DNA of 64,000 nucleotides, from NCBI RefSeq assembly GCF_023921225.1, contig NZ_CP071527.1, forward strand, positions 940,001 to 1,004,000, in the 5' to 3' direction. Of the stretch, positions 1 through 8,855 are shown piece after piece. Below the pieces are notes generated by a model that ran no database searches, was not told the DNA's origin, and saw nothing but the letters and a program-made list of their open reading frames with translations. Position 1 is the first letter of the stretch; each line of letters opens with the position of its first letter. The position numbers were made by a program, and so were the translations under genes. The stretch is from Legionella lytica (GTDB lineage: Bacteria > Pseudomonadota > Gammaproteobacteria > Legionellales > Legionellaceae).

Positions 1-952
1 ATTCATCATACTCACCCCATGTTACTGCACTAACTTTCGCAACCCCAATTTCACCAGCAATTGGTTCGCGCTCATCGCATTTAAAACTTTTACCGGCATC
101 GATTTTATCAATAAAATTACCTAACCTTAAAAATACCCATCCTTCTGGTAGCTTATACAGATTCTGAACCTCAGATATCAATAATGAAGTTATTTGTTCT
201 GGCTCTTTTGGTTTAGTCGGTTTACGTTTCGCTTTCCACTCATTCAGTTGTTGCTGATAATGAGTGTTGCGCTCATGTTGGATGCGGGTGAGTAGTTGTT
301 CTTGGGTTTCCAGTTTCTCGAAATTTTCCTCACGCCACTTGGCGGTAAGTTTGCCTTCAAAGGCATGTTTGAGTAAGGCTTGGCGGTACCCCTTGAGTTG
401 TTCGCGGGCTTTTTTGAGTGCAATGATGCCGTTATCTAGCTCGGAAAAAAGTTCTTCGATTTTAGCAACAATACGTTTTTGTTCGTTCAGAGGAGGCAAA
501 TCTAGTAATTGTATTTTAATTTGTTCCTCTTTTACGGCTGGATAACTAACTCCATACTGCTTACCTGAAACCAAATTAATGAATTCACCGGTCAAGACCT
601 TAAAGAACAAAAATTTTTCGTCAAGACCAAATGATGGTCTTAAAACGCAAAATCCAGTCGAGGCAATTTGGTTGTTTAAACGGGATGGTACAGCGGCTAT
701 ATTTTTTAAATATGGCCTAACCAGTGAAAAAAGAACATCTCCAGCCTTGATTACTTGCTTGGCTCTAGACGGAGCATCCTTAAGAAGGAAGGTTTTAGTA
801 AAACCTATAGTATTTTGCTGGTTGTCAATTGCAGAAATATCTACATACTCAATTTGAGTATCTTTATCCCAATCTCCTCCAATTTTTCTAACGTCAGTGA
901 CAAGATCGGATAGGCTACACGTAATCCATCCGCTTGGAAGTTGATTTTTCAT
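1..952 (-). CDS. hsdS: Type I restriction-modification specificity subunit HsdS (partial, C-terminus off the window)
   Basis: The minus-strand frame is open from an ATG at 952 to the window edge, giving about 317 residues. It starts MKNQLPSGWITCSLSDL, typical of HsdS. The first target-recognition domain is followed near the middle by the conserved central segment PPLNEQKRIVAKIEELFSEL, then a Lys/Glu-rich helical spacer. A second 'LPEGW' signature opens the second recognition domain, which runs out of the window. HsdS chooses the DNA sequence bound by the methyltransferase and restriction complexes. Its ATG overlaps the hsdR stop codon by one base (TAATG), so the two are probably translationally coupled. 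The partner hsdM is not visible and is expected further left. Confidence 0.93.
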   Translation of the reverse strand, partial: MKNQLPSGWITCSLSDLVTDVRKIGGDWDKDTQIEYVDISAIDNQQNTIGFTKTFLLKDAPSRAKQVIKAGDVLFSLVRPYLKNIAAVPSRLNNQIASTGFCVLRPSFGLDEKFLFFKVLTGEFINLVSGKQYGVSYPAVKEEQIKIQLLDLPPLNEQKRIVAKIEELFSELDNGIIALKKAREQLKGYRQALLKHAFEGKLTAKWREENFEKLETQEQLLTRIQHERNTHYQQQLNEWKAKRKPTKPKEPEQITSLLISEVQNLYKLPEGWVFLRLGNFIDKIDAGKSFKCDEREPIAGEIGVAKVSAVTWGEYDE

Positions 953-3759
953 TATGCTACTAACTCCCGATTCAATTCATCTATCACCCAATCCATGCGA
1001 CCACCAAATAGCTGGTGCATACGCCCTAAACCACCTTGGGCATTAAAAGGTGCCATATCCAGATCGTCGTGCTCAAAGTGGCAGGAGCTGGCCATATGAT
1101 CTCGAATTAAATGCAGCCAAGCCATTTGTTGCTCGTTAAATTTGTCACTGTTACCGGAATGATATTTCATAATCCAATCCTGAAAGTTCTTTCTAACAAT
1201 TTTGTTAAATGGGGTGATGCATTTGTCGATACCACAAACACGGCGAATCAGTGCCACCAAGGCGGTCAATTCACTTATGGGGTTATCACCGTGATAGTTG
1301 TCGATATGTGCATAAGCATGCCAGATGCGCAGCGGGGCAAGTTTTGGTCGATCTTGCTTGAGCTGTTCCAGCAGGGCTTTGATTTGCGGATATGTGATTT
1401 CAGAGCGCCGTGCCGGAGTATGAAAATAAATACTCAGTGCATCTATTTCGTTGGCTTGCTCTTGAAGGTACTGAGCAAACTCTTGGGTTAAGGCATTGGC
1501 ATTTTCGGTGGTTTCACCAGCCCATTCAGCTTTAAGTAGGGTATCCAAATCGTCGTGAACAATAGTTTGTTCTTTGTCACGGCGAATCGTGTCAATTAGC
1601 TCAATGAGTTCACCATTAAACATATTGGCCACTTTACGCACCAAATCTTTTTGTGCCTTATCGCGGGCGATCTCCCCTGGATCGGTGCCCACTGGTTGGC
1701 CCGTTATTTCTAGTGCTTTTTGTTCCACTCGGTCACCATCAATGGCATTAAATAGCTCACCGACAATCATCAATAATGGTGTGCCACCAGCTTTTTCAGC
1801 TATGCGGGCGCGTTCTTTGTCGTCTAGTTGTTTATCGAGCCGTGCCAGGCGACCAGCAAGCGAGGATACTGTATCGTTGTCACTTGCACCCATCATGACA
1901 CCCATTGCCAAATCTTTGAGTGATACTCCGGGTTTGGTGATTAAAGGTTGACTGGCAGTTTTCAACGATTGGGTGACACCAATGGCATCGACAATCACGT
2001 AATGCGTTTTTGCACTTTGTGCTGAAGGTGTGACCTTTTGCAGACTGTCTTTTTCCAGCGTTCGGGTGCCGCGACCTTTCATTTGCTCGAAGTAGTTTCT
2101 GCTTTTCACATCTCGCATAAATAGCAGACATTCCAATGGTTTGACATCAGTTCCGGTGGCAATCATATCTACGGTGACAGCAATACGCGGGAAGTAGTCG
2201 TTGCGGAACTGGGCTAACACCGATTTTGGATCTTCACCTTTTTCTATGATGTTGCCATCAGCATCGGTTTTGTCGTTAGCTACTCGATAGGTGACCTTTT
2301 TACAGAATTGATTGCTCTCCCCAAATTCTTCACGCACAACTTGGATGATGTCGTCAGCGTGACTATCAGTTTTGGCGAAGATCAGCGTCTTAGGTACTTC
2401 CTTGCGACCAGGGAATATAGAGGGTAAAGCATCTTTAAATGTATGAATTACAGTACGGATCTGGTCAGGGTTAACTATGTTTCTATCCAGTTGCTTGTTG
2501 GTGTAAGCTTCCTCTTCGTCCTGGGTTTCCCAACGTTTACGACGGGTAGTGCGCTCGCGTTTTTCCACCTGCTGTTTAGCGGTAATCATTCCACCTTGTT
2601 TGGTTTTTTCGGTTTCAATTACAAAGATCTCATTACCGACGTTTACACCATCGGCTACAGCTTTTTCGTGGTCGTACTCGCTGACCACATTCTTACGGAA
2701 GAAACCATAGGTACGATTATCGGGCGTTGCAGTCAAACCTACCAGATAAGCATCAAAGTATTCGAGTACCTGTCGCCACAGGTTGTAGATGGAGCGGTGA
2801 CATTCATCGATGATGATGACATCGAAAAACTCGGGTGGAATTTTCTTGTTATATACCACTGGTAAGGGCTCTTTAGGGCGGGTGTACTGTTCTGCTGGGT
2901 TTTGTTCTTCCAACGTTTCATCAAGTGGTTCATCTTTTAAGATGGAATACATACGCTGGATGGTACTTATACAGACTTGGGCATCTTTGGCGATGTACTG
3001 ATTTTTTAGCCGTTGCACGGTGTATAGTTCTGTGAACTTGCGGTTATCGTCATTGGGTAGAAAACTCATAAACTCCTGTTCTGCCTGTTCCCCCAAGTTT
3101 TTTGTGTCTACCAGAAACAAGATGCGATTAGCACTTACAGGCTCTTTTAACAAACGATAGCTAGCGGTGATAGCGGTAAAGGTTTTGCCAGAGCCAGTGG
3201 CCATTTGCACTAATGCTCGTGGTTTATCTTGCTTAAGCGAAGCTTCTAAATTGGCGATTGCTGTAATTTGGCAATCGCGTAGACCATCGGTTTTTAATAG
3301 TGGGAAATCTTGTAGGCGGCCGCGCAGACTTTTGCTCTCACGCATCCATTTGGCTAATGTTTCAGGGCAGTGAAAATTAAAAACTTCACGTGAACGAGGA
3401 TTAGGGTCTAAGTTATCTGTAAAACGTGTGATCACTCCAGTGCTTTCATATATGAAACGCAATGGTTTTTCGTTATTGACCCACTTTAGTTTCGCGCTTG
3501 CATAATTAAAGGATTGCTCTTCAACGGTAGTTATTTTTTCGCCCCAATACTCCGGCTTGGCTTCAATGACTCCTACTGCCTGTTTGTTCACGAACAGCAC
3601 ATAATCAGCAGGGCCAACATCTGTTTGATATTCACGCACGGCCACACCCAGAGAGGCAGAAAAGTCTATTTTTTTCTTATCTTGCACATCCCAGCCTGCT
3701 TTTCTGAGTCGAGCATCTATCTCATCGCGGGCTATTTGTTCGGGATTCTGGTTAACCAT
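952..3759 (-). CDS. hsdR: Type I restriction enzyme R subunit (EcoEI-like)
   Basis: This is a 935-residue DNA translocase/endonuclease subunit. The N-terminal nuclease domain carries the D...ExK pattern (GPADYVLF about residues 49-56, then IEAK at 65-68). The SF2 motor follows, with Walker A ATGSGKT at 187-193 and motif II IDECHRS. A later segment reads QMKGRGTRT, matching helicase motif VI. The C-terminal region resembles the EcoEI R-protein C-terminal domain. It would cut unmodified foreign DNA together with HsdM and HsdS. A good ribosome site (AGGAAGGA) precedes the ATG. It lies 29 bases after the small regulator gene and overlaps hsdS by one base, so the three form one operon. No frameshift or internal stop is seen, so it is probably functional. 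Confidence 0.96.
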   Translation of the reverse strand: MVNQNPEQIARDEIDARLRKAGWDVQDKKKIDFSASLGVAVREYQTDVGPADYVLFVNKQAVGVIEAKPEYWGEKITTVEEQSFNYASAKLKWVNNEKPLRFIYESTGVITRFTDNLDPNPRSREVFNFHCPETLAKWMRESKSLRGRLQDFPLLKTDGLRDCQITAIANLEASLKQDKPRALVQMATGSGKTFTAITASYRLLKEPVSANRILFLVDTKNLGEQAEQEFMSFLPNDDNRKFTELYTVQRLKNQYIAKDAQVCISTIQRMYSILKDEPLDETLEEQNPAEQYTRPKEPLPVVYNKKIPPEFFDVIIIDECHRSIYNLWRQVLEYFDAYLVGLTATPDNRTYGFFRKNVVSEYDHEKAVADGVNVGNEIFVIETEKTKQGGMITAKQQVEKRERTTRRKRWETQDEEEAYTNKQLDRNIVNPDQIRTVIHTFKDALPSIFPGRKEVPKTLIFAKTDSHADDIIQVVREEFGESNQFCKKVTYRVANDKTDADGNIIEKGEDPKSVLAQFRNDYFPRIAVTVDMIATGTDVKPLECLLFMRDVKSRNYFEQMKGRGTRTLEKDSLQKVTPSAQSAKTHYVIVDAIGVTQSLKTASQPLITKPGVSLKDLAMGVMMGASDNDTVSSLAGRLARLDKQLDDKERARIAEKAGGTPLLMIVGELFNAIDGDRVEQKALEITGQPVGTDPGEIARDKAQKDLVRKVANMFNGELIELIDTIRRDKEQTIVHDDLDTLLKAEWAGETTENANALTQEFAQYLQEQANEIDALSIYFHTPARRSEITYPQIKALLEQLKQDRPKLAPLRIWHAYAHIDNYHGDNPISELTALVALIRRVCGIDKCITPFNKIVRKNFQDWIMKYHSGNSDKFNEQQMAWLHLIRDHMASSCHFEHDDLDMAPFNAQGGLGRMHQLFGGRMDWVIDELNRELVA

Positions 3760-3788
3760 TTTTCCTTCCTGGTGAATGAGCCACGCTC

Positions 3789-3980
3789 TTAATTATTCAT
3801 TTCGGTTTGCTGTGTGCTTCCAGCTTCTATCCAAGCATCAACTTGAGAAATCTTAAACTTCCAAAGTCGTCCAATTTTATGGGCTGGCATTCCTTTATCA
3901 TTAATCCATTTGTATACAGTATCTCTCTTAACCCCGAGATACTCGCCAATTTCATCAACCGATAACCACCTATCATTCAT
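3789..3980 (-). CDS. Small helix-turn-helix DNA-binding protein (excisionase/HTH_17 type) leading the hsd operon
   Basis: The product has 63 residues, almost all one MerR/excisionase-like helix-turn-helix domain: the N-terminal 'WLSVDEIGEYLGVKRDTVYK' is followed by a wing with GRLWKFK and a final 'VDAWI'. Proteins of this family bind DNA as excisionases or as local transcription regulators. The gene is first in the minus-strand hsd operon, 29 bases before hsdR. I infer control of restriction gene expression, since such genes often accompany mobile type I systems. It is distant from the integrase at 9417, so a role as excisionase is less likely. A purine-rich stretch (AGAGAAGAG) precedes the ATG. 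Confidence 0.85.
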   Translation of the reverse strand: MNDRWLSVDEIGEYLGVKRDTVYKWINDKGMPAHKIGRLWKFKISQVDAWIEAGSTQQTEMNN

Positions 3981-4154
3981 TGCTCTTCTCTTTTAATTGT
4001 TTGCAATATAAAAACAAGTATAGCCAATGAAAAAGGGATCACATTAGGCTAAAAAGGTTTAAAACCGGTTATGTTAATGAATTTATCTTGATTAATCAAT
4101 TTTTAAGCATGATTATATTCAAAGTGTTCTAGTCTTGATTTATTTGCGGGGTGG

Positions 4155-4190
4155 GTCTGTTCTATGAATTATTAAATTCATAGAACAGAC
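4155..4190. repeat. Perfect 16-bp inverted repeat with 4-nt loop
   Basis: The arm GTCTGTTCTATGAATT (4155-4170) is exactly complementary to 4175-4190 with loop ATTA. It lies in the AT-rich gap between the hsd operon (starts at 3980) and the small gene ending at 4215. There is no T-run after it on either strand, so a simple intrinsic terminator is not obvious. It could be a terminator or protein-binding palindrome, or a remnant of a mobile element end. The rest of the gap (3981-4214) shows nothing else recognisable. Confidence 0.85.
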
Positions 4191-4214
4191 TCGGCATCAC
4201 AGAAATTAAAAATA

Positions 4215-4457
4215 TTAATGGCCAATCAGCATAGTGAAATAATCAAATAGGCTGTGTGCCTTCGAAGGTCCTAAGAACTCTTTTCCAGCTAATACCTGGC
4301 TGAGCATTAATGGGCTAGCTTCAAGTATCTGAGCTAGCTCCTTACAGTCCAATTCACTGTAGGACAAGATATAATCAATTAAATATTTCTGGGTATCTTT
4401 TTTTAATTGAAACTTAACATTAATAACAGGTTCCGAAACCTCGATAAAACATTCCAT
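4215..4457 (-). CDS. Hypothetical 80-residue protein, possible helix-turn-helix
   Basis: I chose the ATG at 4457 because a GCGAGG ribosome site lies 9 bases upstream. The frame is open further up to 4517, where two other ATGs (4478, 4466) lack a clear site. The protein starts MECFIEVSEPVINVKFQL. Its C-terminal half (CKELAQILEASPLMLSQVLAG) has the spacing of a Cro/CI-like helix-turn-helix, ending in a hydrophobic FDYFTMLIGH. I do not recognise the family. It is a lone minus-strand gene between the hsd operon and the transporter and may be a regulator carried by the element. Confidence 0.6.
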   Translation of the reverse strand: MECFIEVSEPVINVKFQLKKDTQKYLIDYILSYSELDCKELAQILEASPLMLSQVLAGKEFLGPSKAHSLFDYFTMLIGH

Positions 4458-4611
4458 GTAAAACATCCTCGCTTTCATATTATTACGGCATAGTCCAGTC
4501 AAAAAACAGTAAACCATAGCCGTGATATCGATAAAATTAGTTTTTTTACATGAAAAAGATCAGAGGTAAAATGCAATTTTGATTAATTTGTTACCTATTG
4601 AGGCTTTTCTC

Positions 4612-6090
4612 TTAAGCAGCTGTTACAACCTTCGAGAGTTCTGAATCTTTCGTTTGCTCGATAACAGGTCTGATTCTTTTTGCGATCAAGTAAAGGAAAA
4701 CAGCACCTAATATTGCCCACATACCCAGCTGGTTAAATACATGCAGGTAATCACCATTAGATAGCAATGGATTTGTGGATTCACCTTGGGTCATCGCATT
4801 GGAAAAGTAATGAGATAAAGAGGCTGATACGCCTGATACCATCATCCAGGTGCCCATAAGTACACCTTGTAAATGTGGAGGGGAAATTTTGCCAATCATG
4901 GCGTAACCGACTGGTCCTATTAATAACTCTGCAATCGCTTGCGAGGTGAAATGGAGCATTACCCAATAAACACTAACATATCCATGCTTATTAGCTGAGA
5001 GAATACCGCTGGATAAGCAGAAGAAAGAGCCCGCTAATATCAGGAATGCCCAAACAAATTGTTTGGTTATTGATACATTGTATCCTTTTGCTTGCAGTCG
5101 TGTGAGCACAATCGATAACAACGGAGCACCGATAATGATCACCATGGCATTGATATTCAAAAGCCATTGGGTCGCCATTTCATAATGGAATAAATGTTTA
5201 TCAACATTGTTTTTAATAAATAGGGTTATGCCCATTGGGCCTGTGAAGTAGATCATCCAGAATAAGATTGATGTTACTGTCAGTATTAGAAAAGTCATTA
5301 TCTTTTGTTTATCCAAAGTCGATTTTTGTTGGTAGCCAAGATATAAGATGACAAAAAACATAATAACGCTCAGGCCTACTACAACTCCATTGCTGAACTG
5401 AGCTTTATGAAAACAAAGCAGAGTGAATGGAATAAGAGATAATATAATTCCCCAGCCAATAGCTTTTTTGAAGTTTAGTGAAGTTTTGCTTTTAACATTG
5501 AGCAACGGAGTGTCGCGATCATTTAAGTTTGTCCAGTAACCCCACATTAGCAAAAGCGTAATTACGTTTGGAATGATGCTGGCATAGAGAAGCGTTTGAT
5601 ATTGATTGGAGTAATCAAAAAAGCCACTGATGATGTAACCCGCGCAAAAGCCTACATTCATGTAAGAATAACTTAAGAAAAAGGCTTTATCTCTGCGGTT
5701 ATCATTCGGCGCAAAACGTTGTGTCAGTATACTGTTGTATGCAGTAGTGTTTAAGCCACATCCTACCAGAAATAAACTCAGTCCAAGATAAAGCAACGAT
5801 TTAACTGAAAGTGCTAAAAGTAAAATACCGATCGTTTGTATGGCTGTGGTAATTAAAAATAAGGCTCTGTTACTTAGATATCGTCCACCAACCACTCCGC
5901 CGAGTAAATGCAGAATATAGTTAAATGCTAGAAATAACCCAACAATGCTGTTTGAAAGGGTATTCGTTAATCCTAATTGTTTAGTGAGAAACAGAGATAA
6001 TGAAGAATATAGAATCGCATAGGAAAAGGTTGAAAAGGCCTGTATTAAATAAAGAGGCATTATTCCTTTAGGCATTTTTTCTGACAACAT
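4612..6090 (-). CDS. Major facilitator transporter, POT/PTR2-like
   Basis: The product has 492 residues and about a dozen or more hydrophobic segments spread over the whole length. The segment SYSYMNVGFCAGYIISG (about 140-156) matches the POT family signature region, and GGVVGGRYLSNR (64-75) fits the loop after helix 2. The usual ExxER proton-coupling motif of helix 1 is missing; that stretch reads QAFSTFSYAI. This is therefore an atypical member, and its substrate (peptide or other) cannot be told. It is divergent from the gene at 6221, with a 130-base AT-rich gap that probably holds promoters for both. It lies inside the mobile region, so it may have been acquired with its neighbours. Confidence 0.78.
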   Translation of the reverse strand: MLSEKMPKGIMPLYLIQAFSTFSYAILYSSLSLFLTKQLGLTNTLSNSIVGLFLAFNYILHLLGGVVGGRYLSNRALFLITTAIQTIGILLLALSVKSLLYLGLSLFLVGCGLNTTAYNSILTQRFAPNDNRRDKAFFLSYSYMNVGFCAGYIISGFFDYSNQYQTLLYASIIPNVITLLLMWGYWTNLNDRDTPLLNVKSKTSLNFKKAIGWGIILSLIPFTLLCFHKAQFSNGVVVGLSVIMFFVILYLGYQQKSTLDKQKIMTFLILTVTSILFWMIYFTGPMGITLFIKNNVDKHLFHYEMATQWLLNINAMVIIIGAPLLSIVLTRLQAKGYNVSITKQFVWAFLILAGSFFCLSSGILSANKHGYVSVYWVMLHFTSQAIAELLIGPVGYAMIGKISPPHLQGVLMGTWMMVSGVSASLSHYFSNAMTQGESTNPLLSNGDYLHVFNQLGMWAILGAVFLYLIAKRIRPVIEQTKDSELSKVVTAA

Positions 6091-6220
6091 AATTTTTCCC
6101 TAAAACTATTTTTGAAGGTGACTCTAACATTTAAAATGGATAAAATTAATCCTTTTCTGCTATTATCCTGTTTTGAAGATAGGATAATTAATATTTAATT
6201 TGTTGTATGGATGTTTAGGA

Positions 6221-7525
6221 ATGAACAGTATTACTAAAGTTTCATGGGATGAAATCAAACACAAAGTAAAAAAAATAAACAAGTCAATGTATCGTGTTAT
6301 TGAAGAAATTAAACCTGACAAAAAAATACCATTCTTTGTAGCTCGTTATAAATTTGGTGAACATTTCGGCATTAAAAATCATGCTTATCTCCCAACCACC
6401 AACGGTCAAATGGAAAAAATTGACAGCAAGCACACCGATAATTATTTATTCAACCATCTTGGTTATGGAAAAAATAGTTTGCCCTTGGGCTTAATACTGG
6501 ATAAGTTTTGCGAGTGGCATTATTTTGGTGAAGATGAGCGCATCTTTCCTGACTGTGTACAGGGTCCTGGTGCAATTTTTAATATGCAGGTTATTTTTGA
6601 TGAGGATCAGACCGTCGATAACAATGTGCTCTCTGTTTCTTCTGGGGCTCTTTCGTCCTTTTTATTACCGAATATCGGTTGTAAAAGAAAGCATACAAGA
6701 ATTCAAAAATATTTTAATGTGGCTGTTCCTGCACCTAAATCTCCTTATGAGCATTACCTTGTATTTAAAGAAATATTGAAGGATAAAAATACTATAGATA
6801 ACTGGTATAGCGAGATTCTTTATTTTTCAGAGCAATTTATCAATGAAGTTAAACATAATGATAAATGGCTTAAGCTGAAACTGTATTTCTCGGAGTCGTT
6901 AAGGAAAAAGCTGACGCAAAATACTTACGATGCTTCTTGTAATGATCTATTTCTCAGTGCCAAGAGCATTAATCGTTTCAGACCTACGCCATTTATCATG
7001 GATACAGCAAAATACATTTTTAATATTTGTATGGGCTCAGGTATTGGCGTTAAACCGGCAGTTGATGAACAGTATTTTCCAGTTAAGACAATTCAGAAAA
7101 TTTATAATGAATGTTATGACTTGGAATACACAGCGACAGTTATGGTTCCGTCAACTTTGAATGGTCAAGCTGATAGTGTTTATTATCCCTTACAGTGTCC
7201 CTTTGCCAAGATTAATACGTTTAAAACCAATCAAAGCAATAGTGCTTATAGTGAACTGGAAATGCTAAAAAATGTGCTGTTGGCTTATCAGTCGGAGTTT
7301 ACTGCGGATAACAGTTCCGCTTTTGGAAGCCTTCTTTATCATGTAAGCAAACAAACGGAGTTTTCTTTTTACCACTATAAATCCTCTAGTAATAAAAGCA
7401 TTAATAGTTCTGAAGAACTAGAGGGAACAGATAACAGATTTGCTTTTTCTTATTGCAGCGATAAAACGCAATTTGCCAGCGATGCGAAGTTATTTAGAGG
7501 TTGCGTTAGATTAAGAAAACAATAA
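6221..7525 (+). CDS. Unrecognised 435-residue cytoplasmic protein
   Basis: I do not recognise this family. I place the start at ATG 6221 (MNSITKVSWDEIK); a TTG at 6200 in the same frame is the alternative, and GGA at 6209-6211 could serve as the ribosome site for the ATG. No signal peptide or clear membrane segment is seen. The protein is rich in aromatic residues and lysine and has scattered cysteines (for example FPDCVQGPGAIFNMQ, near residues 110-125, and CSDKTQF near the end). It is 10 bases upstream of a GNAT acetyltransferase, so the two probably form one operon. It is divergent from the transporter and convergent with the borosin-like genes. A link to peptide modification is only a positional guess. 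Confidence 0.75.
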   Translation: MNSITKVSWDEIKHKVKKINKSMYRVIEEIKPDKKIPFFVARYKFGEHFGIKNHAYLPTTNGQMEKIDSKHTDNYLFNHLGYGKNSLPLGLILDKFCEWHYFGEDERIFPDCVQGPGAIFNMQVIFDEDQTVDNNVLSVSSGALSSFLLPNIGCKRKHTRIQKYFNVAVPAPKSPYEHYLVFKEILKDKNTIDNWYSEILYFSEQFINEVKHNDKWLKLKLYFSESLRKKLTQNTYDASCNDLFLSAKSINRFRPTPFIMDTAKYIFNICMGSGIGVKPAVDEQYFPVKTIQKIYNECYDLEYTATVMVPSTLNGQADSVYYPLQCPFAKINTFKTNQSNSAYSELEMLKNVLLAYQSEFTADNSSAFGSLLYHVSKQTEFSFYHYKSSSNKSINSSEELEGTDNRFAFSYCSDKTQFASDAKLFRGCVRLRKQ

Positions 7526-7535
7526 GGTTATATAG

Positions 7536-8087
7536 ATGAGAATATTAGAAACAAAACGATTATTTCTACGAACTTTTCAAGAAAAGGATGTGGAATCATT
7601 AATTGCCATTAACCAGGACCCAAAAGTAATGCAGTTTTTCCCAGCCATACCCACGCGGGAAGAAACCATTGCATTCATAGATAAAATCATTTCTCATCAA
7701 GAAGAAAAAAACTTTTCCCTATATGCTGCTGAAATTAAAAATACTGGTGAAATGATTGGTTTTGTAGGTTTATTTACTGCAACATTTCAAGCTCATTTTA
7801 CTCCTGCGGTTGAAATTGGTTGGCGTTTATCCTCAAAACACTGGAACCAAGGCTATGCAACAGAGGCCGCCAAAGCGGTGCTTGATTATGCTTTTAGGAA
7901 ATTAGATTTGGGTGAAGTAGTTTCATTTACATCGGTATTAAATAAACCGTCTATTCGAGTAATGCAAAAGATTGGCTTGCATACTACTTCAGAAGATGAT
8001 TTTGACAATCCAAAGGTACCGTTAGGGAGCCCACTTATTAGACACGCGTTGTATAGATTAAAACGAGCGGAGTATTTATCAACTTAG
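7536..8087 (+). CDS. GNAT family N-acetyltransferase (RimJ/RimL type)
   Basis: This is a 183-residue acetyltransferase that uses acetyl-CoA. The N-terminal 'ILETKRLFLRTFQEKD' is the hallmark of the RimJ/RimL branch. 'EIGWRLSSKHWNQGYATEA' (about residues 94-112) contains the Q/RxxGxA/T acetyl-CoA loop, and 'NKPSIRVMQKIGL' is the C-terminal motif B. Possible substrates are protein N-termini, ribosomal proteins or small molecules. It follows the unrecognised gene by 10 bases with AAGG upstream of its ATG. Its 3' end overlaps the convergent methyltransferase gene by 9 bases. Since acetyltransferases can tailor peptide natural products, its position beside a borosin-like unit is noted, but it is transcribed from the opposite strand. 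Confidence 0.88.
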   Translation: MRILETKRLFLRTFQEKDVESLIAINQDPKVMQFFPAIPTREETIAFIDKIISHQEEKNFSLYAAEIKNTGEMIGFVGLFTATFQAHFTPAVEIGWRLSSKHWNQGYATEAAKAVLDYAFRKLDLGEVVSFTSVLNKPSIRVMQKIGLHTTSEDDFDNPKVPLGSPLIRHALYRLKRAEYLST

Positions 8088-8855
8088 TGTTAAATCGTCA
8101 ACTGTCAGATCGAGCAGCTTCAGGTATTCGTTGCTAATAGTCTTTTTTTCGATTGGTGGGATGTATACTGTTGTTATTGAAGAAATAATTGATAACTCAA
8201 GGTTACAAAGTTGAATCCATTCAATTCGGGGGGAACAAGTAGGCAGGGAAGGGGCTTCATAAAGACATATAGAGTAATTCGCTTGATAGTAGCCACTTAG
8301 ATAATCTTTTAAAATTGCTAGATAGTTAGTTTTTTTCCCATCAGTTCTACCAAAGTTTGCAACTTGCCAAAGTATTAAATGCGCATGAACATCAATGAAC
8401 CGTTCAAATAATACCAGCTCTGTAGCTTCAATTGAAAAACATCCCTGATCACCTGGGTCAATTTCAAGATCACTAAATAAGCAGTCTTGGGTAGATACTG
8501 CTGGCAGAATGATGGCGTCACCACCATCTTTCTTAATTTGTCTCACGGCATTAAGTGCTGAGTCTGCAAAAACGGTAGGGTGGCCGTAAAAAACAACACA
8601 TAAAATTGAAACTTTCTTATATTCTTCAATAATATGATTTGTTAATGCTTGATAAGCTTCAATACGTTTTTCGCTGCTAAAGTAGATAGAATCCAACGAT
8701 TCAGAATTTTTTGCTTCTCGTTGAATCCATTGTTTTAGGTTATCTTCATTGAGAAGGTAGAGTACCTTATCAGCGTTTTGAATAACTCGTTTAGTTTCTT
8801 CGGTCAGATGGGAAATCGATTTAATTCCCGACCCTACTACTATAAGCTTATGCAT
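8079..8855 (-). CDS. OphMA-like (borosin) peptide-backbone N-methyltransferase, tetrapyrrole-methylase fold
   Basis: This 258-residue SAM-dependent methyltransferase has the N-terminal glycine-rich VVGSGI (6-11) and FYGHP (89-93) of the tetrapyrrole methylase fold. It also carries the longer borosin signature: LPAVSTQDCLFSDLEIDP, then GCFSIEAT and a HAHLILWQV stretch. Aligned by eye with the fungal borosin enzyme OphMA, the four catalytic residues described there (Y66, R72, Y76, Y98) fall on Y58, R64, Y68 and Y90, with the Y-x5-R-x3-Y spacing intact. OphMA methylates backbone amides of its own C-terminal tail; this protein has no such tail and ends shortly after the catalytic domain, as in split borosins. 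It overlaps the upstream small peptide gene by 8 bases, so the peptide is the natural candidate substrate. Confidence 0.85.
   Translation of the reverse strand: MHKLIVVGSGIKSISHLTEETKRVIQNADKVLYLLNEDNLKQWIQREAKNSESLDSIYFSSEKRIEAYQALTNHIIEEYKKVSILCVVFYGHPTVFADSALNAVRQIKKDGGDAIILPAVSTQDCLFSDLEIDPGDQGCFSIEATELVLFERFIDVHAHLILWQVANFGRTDGKKTNYLAILKDYLSGYYQANYSICLYEAPSLPTCSPRIEWIQLCNLELSIISSITTVYIPPIEKKTISNEYLKLLDLTVDDLTLS

Noticed and set aside
1111..3792. Plus-strand open frames inside hsdR
   Set aside because: They are shadows of hsdR; no ribosome sites or recognisable protein families, and the minus strand encodes a full R subunit.
8079..8855. Cobalamin or siroheme biosynthesis methyltransferase
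   Set aside because: No other corrin/porphyrin genes are near, and the borosin-type signature and catalytic Y/R/Y/Y set fit better.
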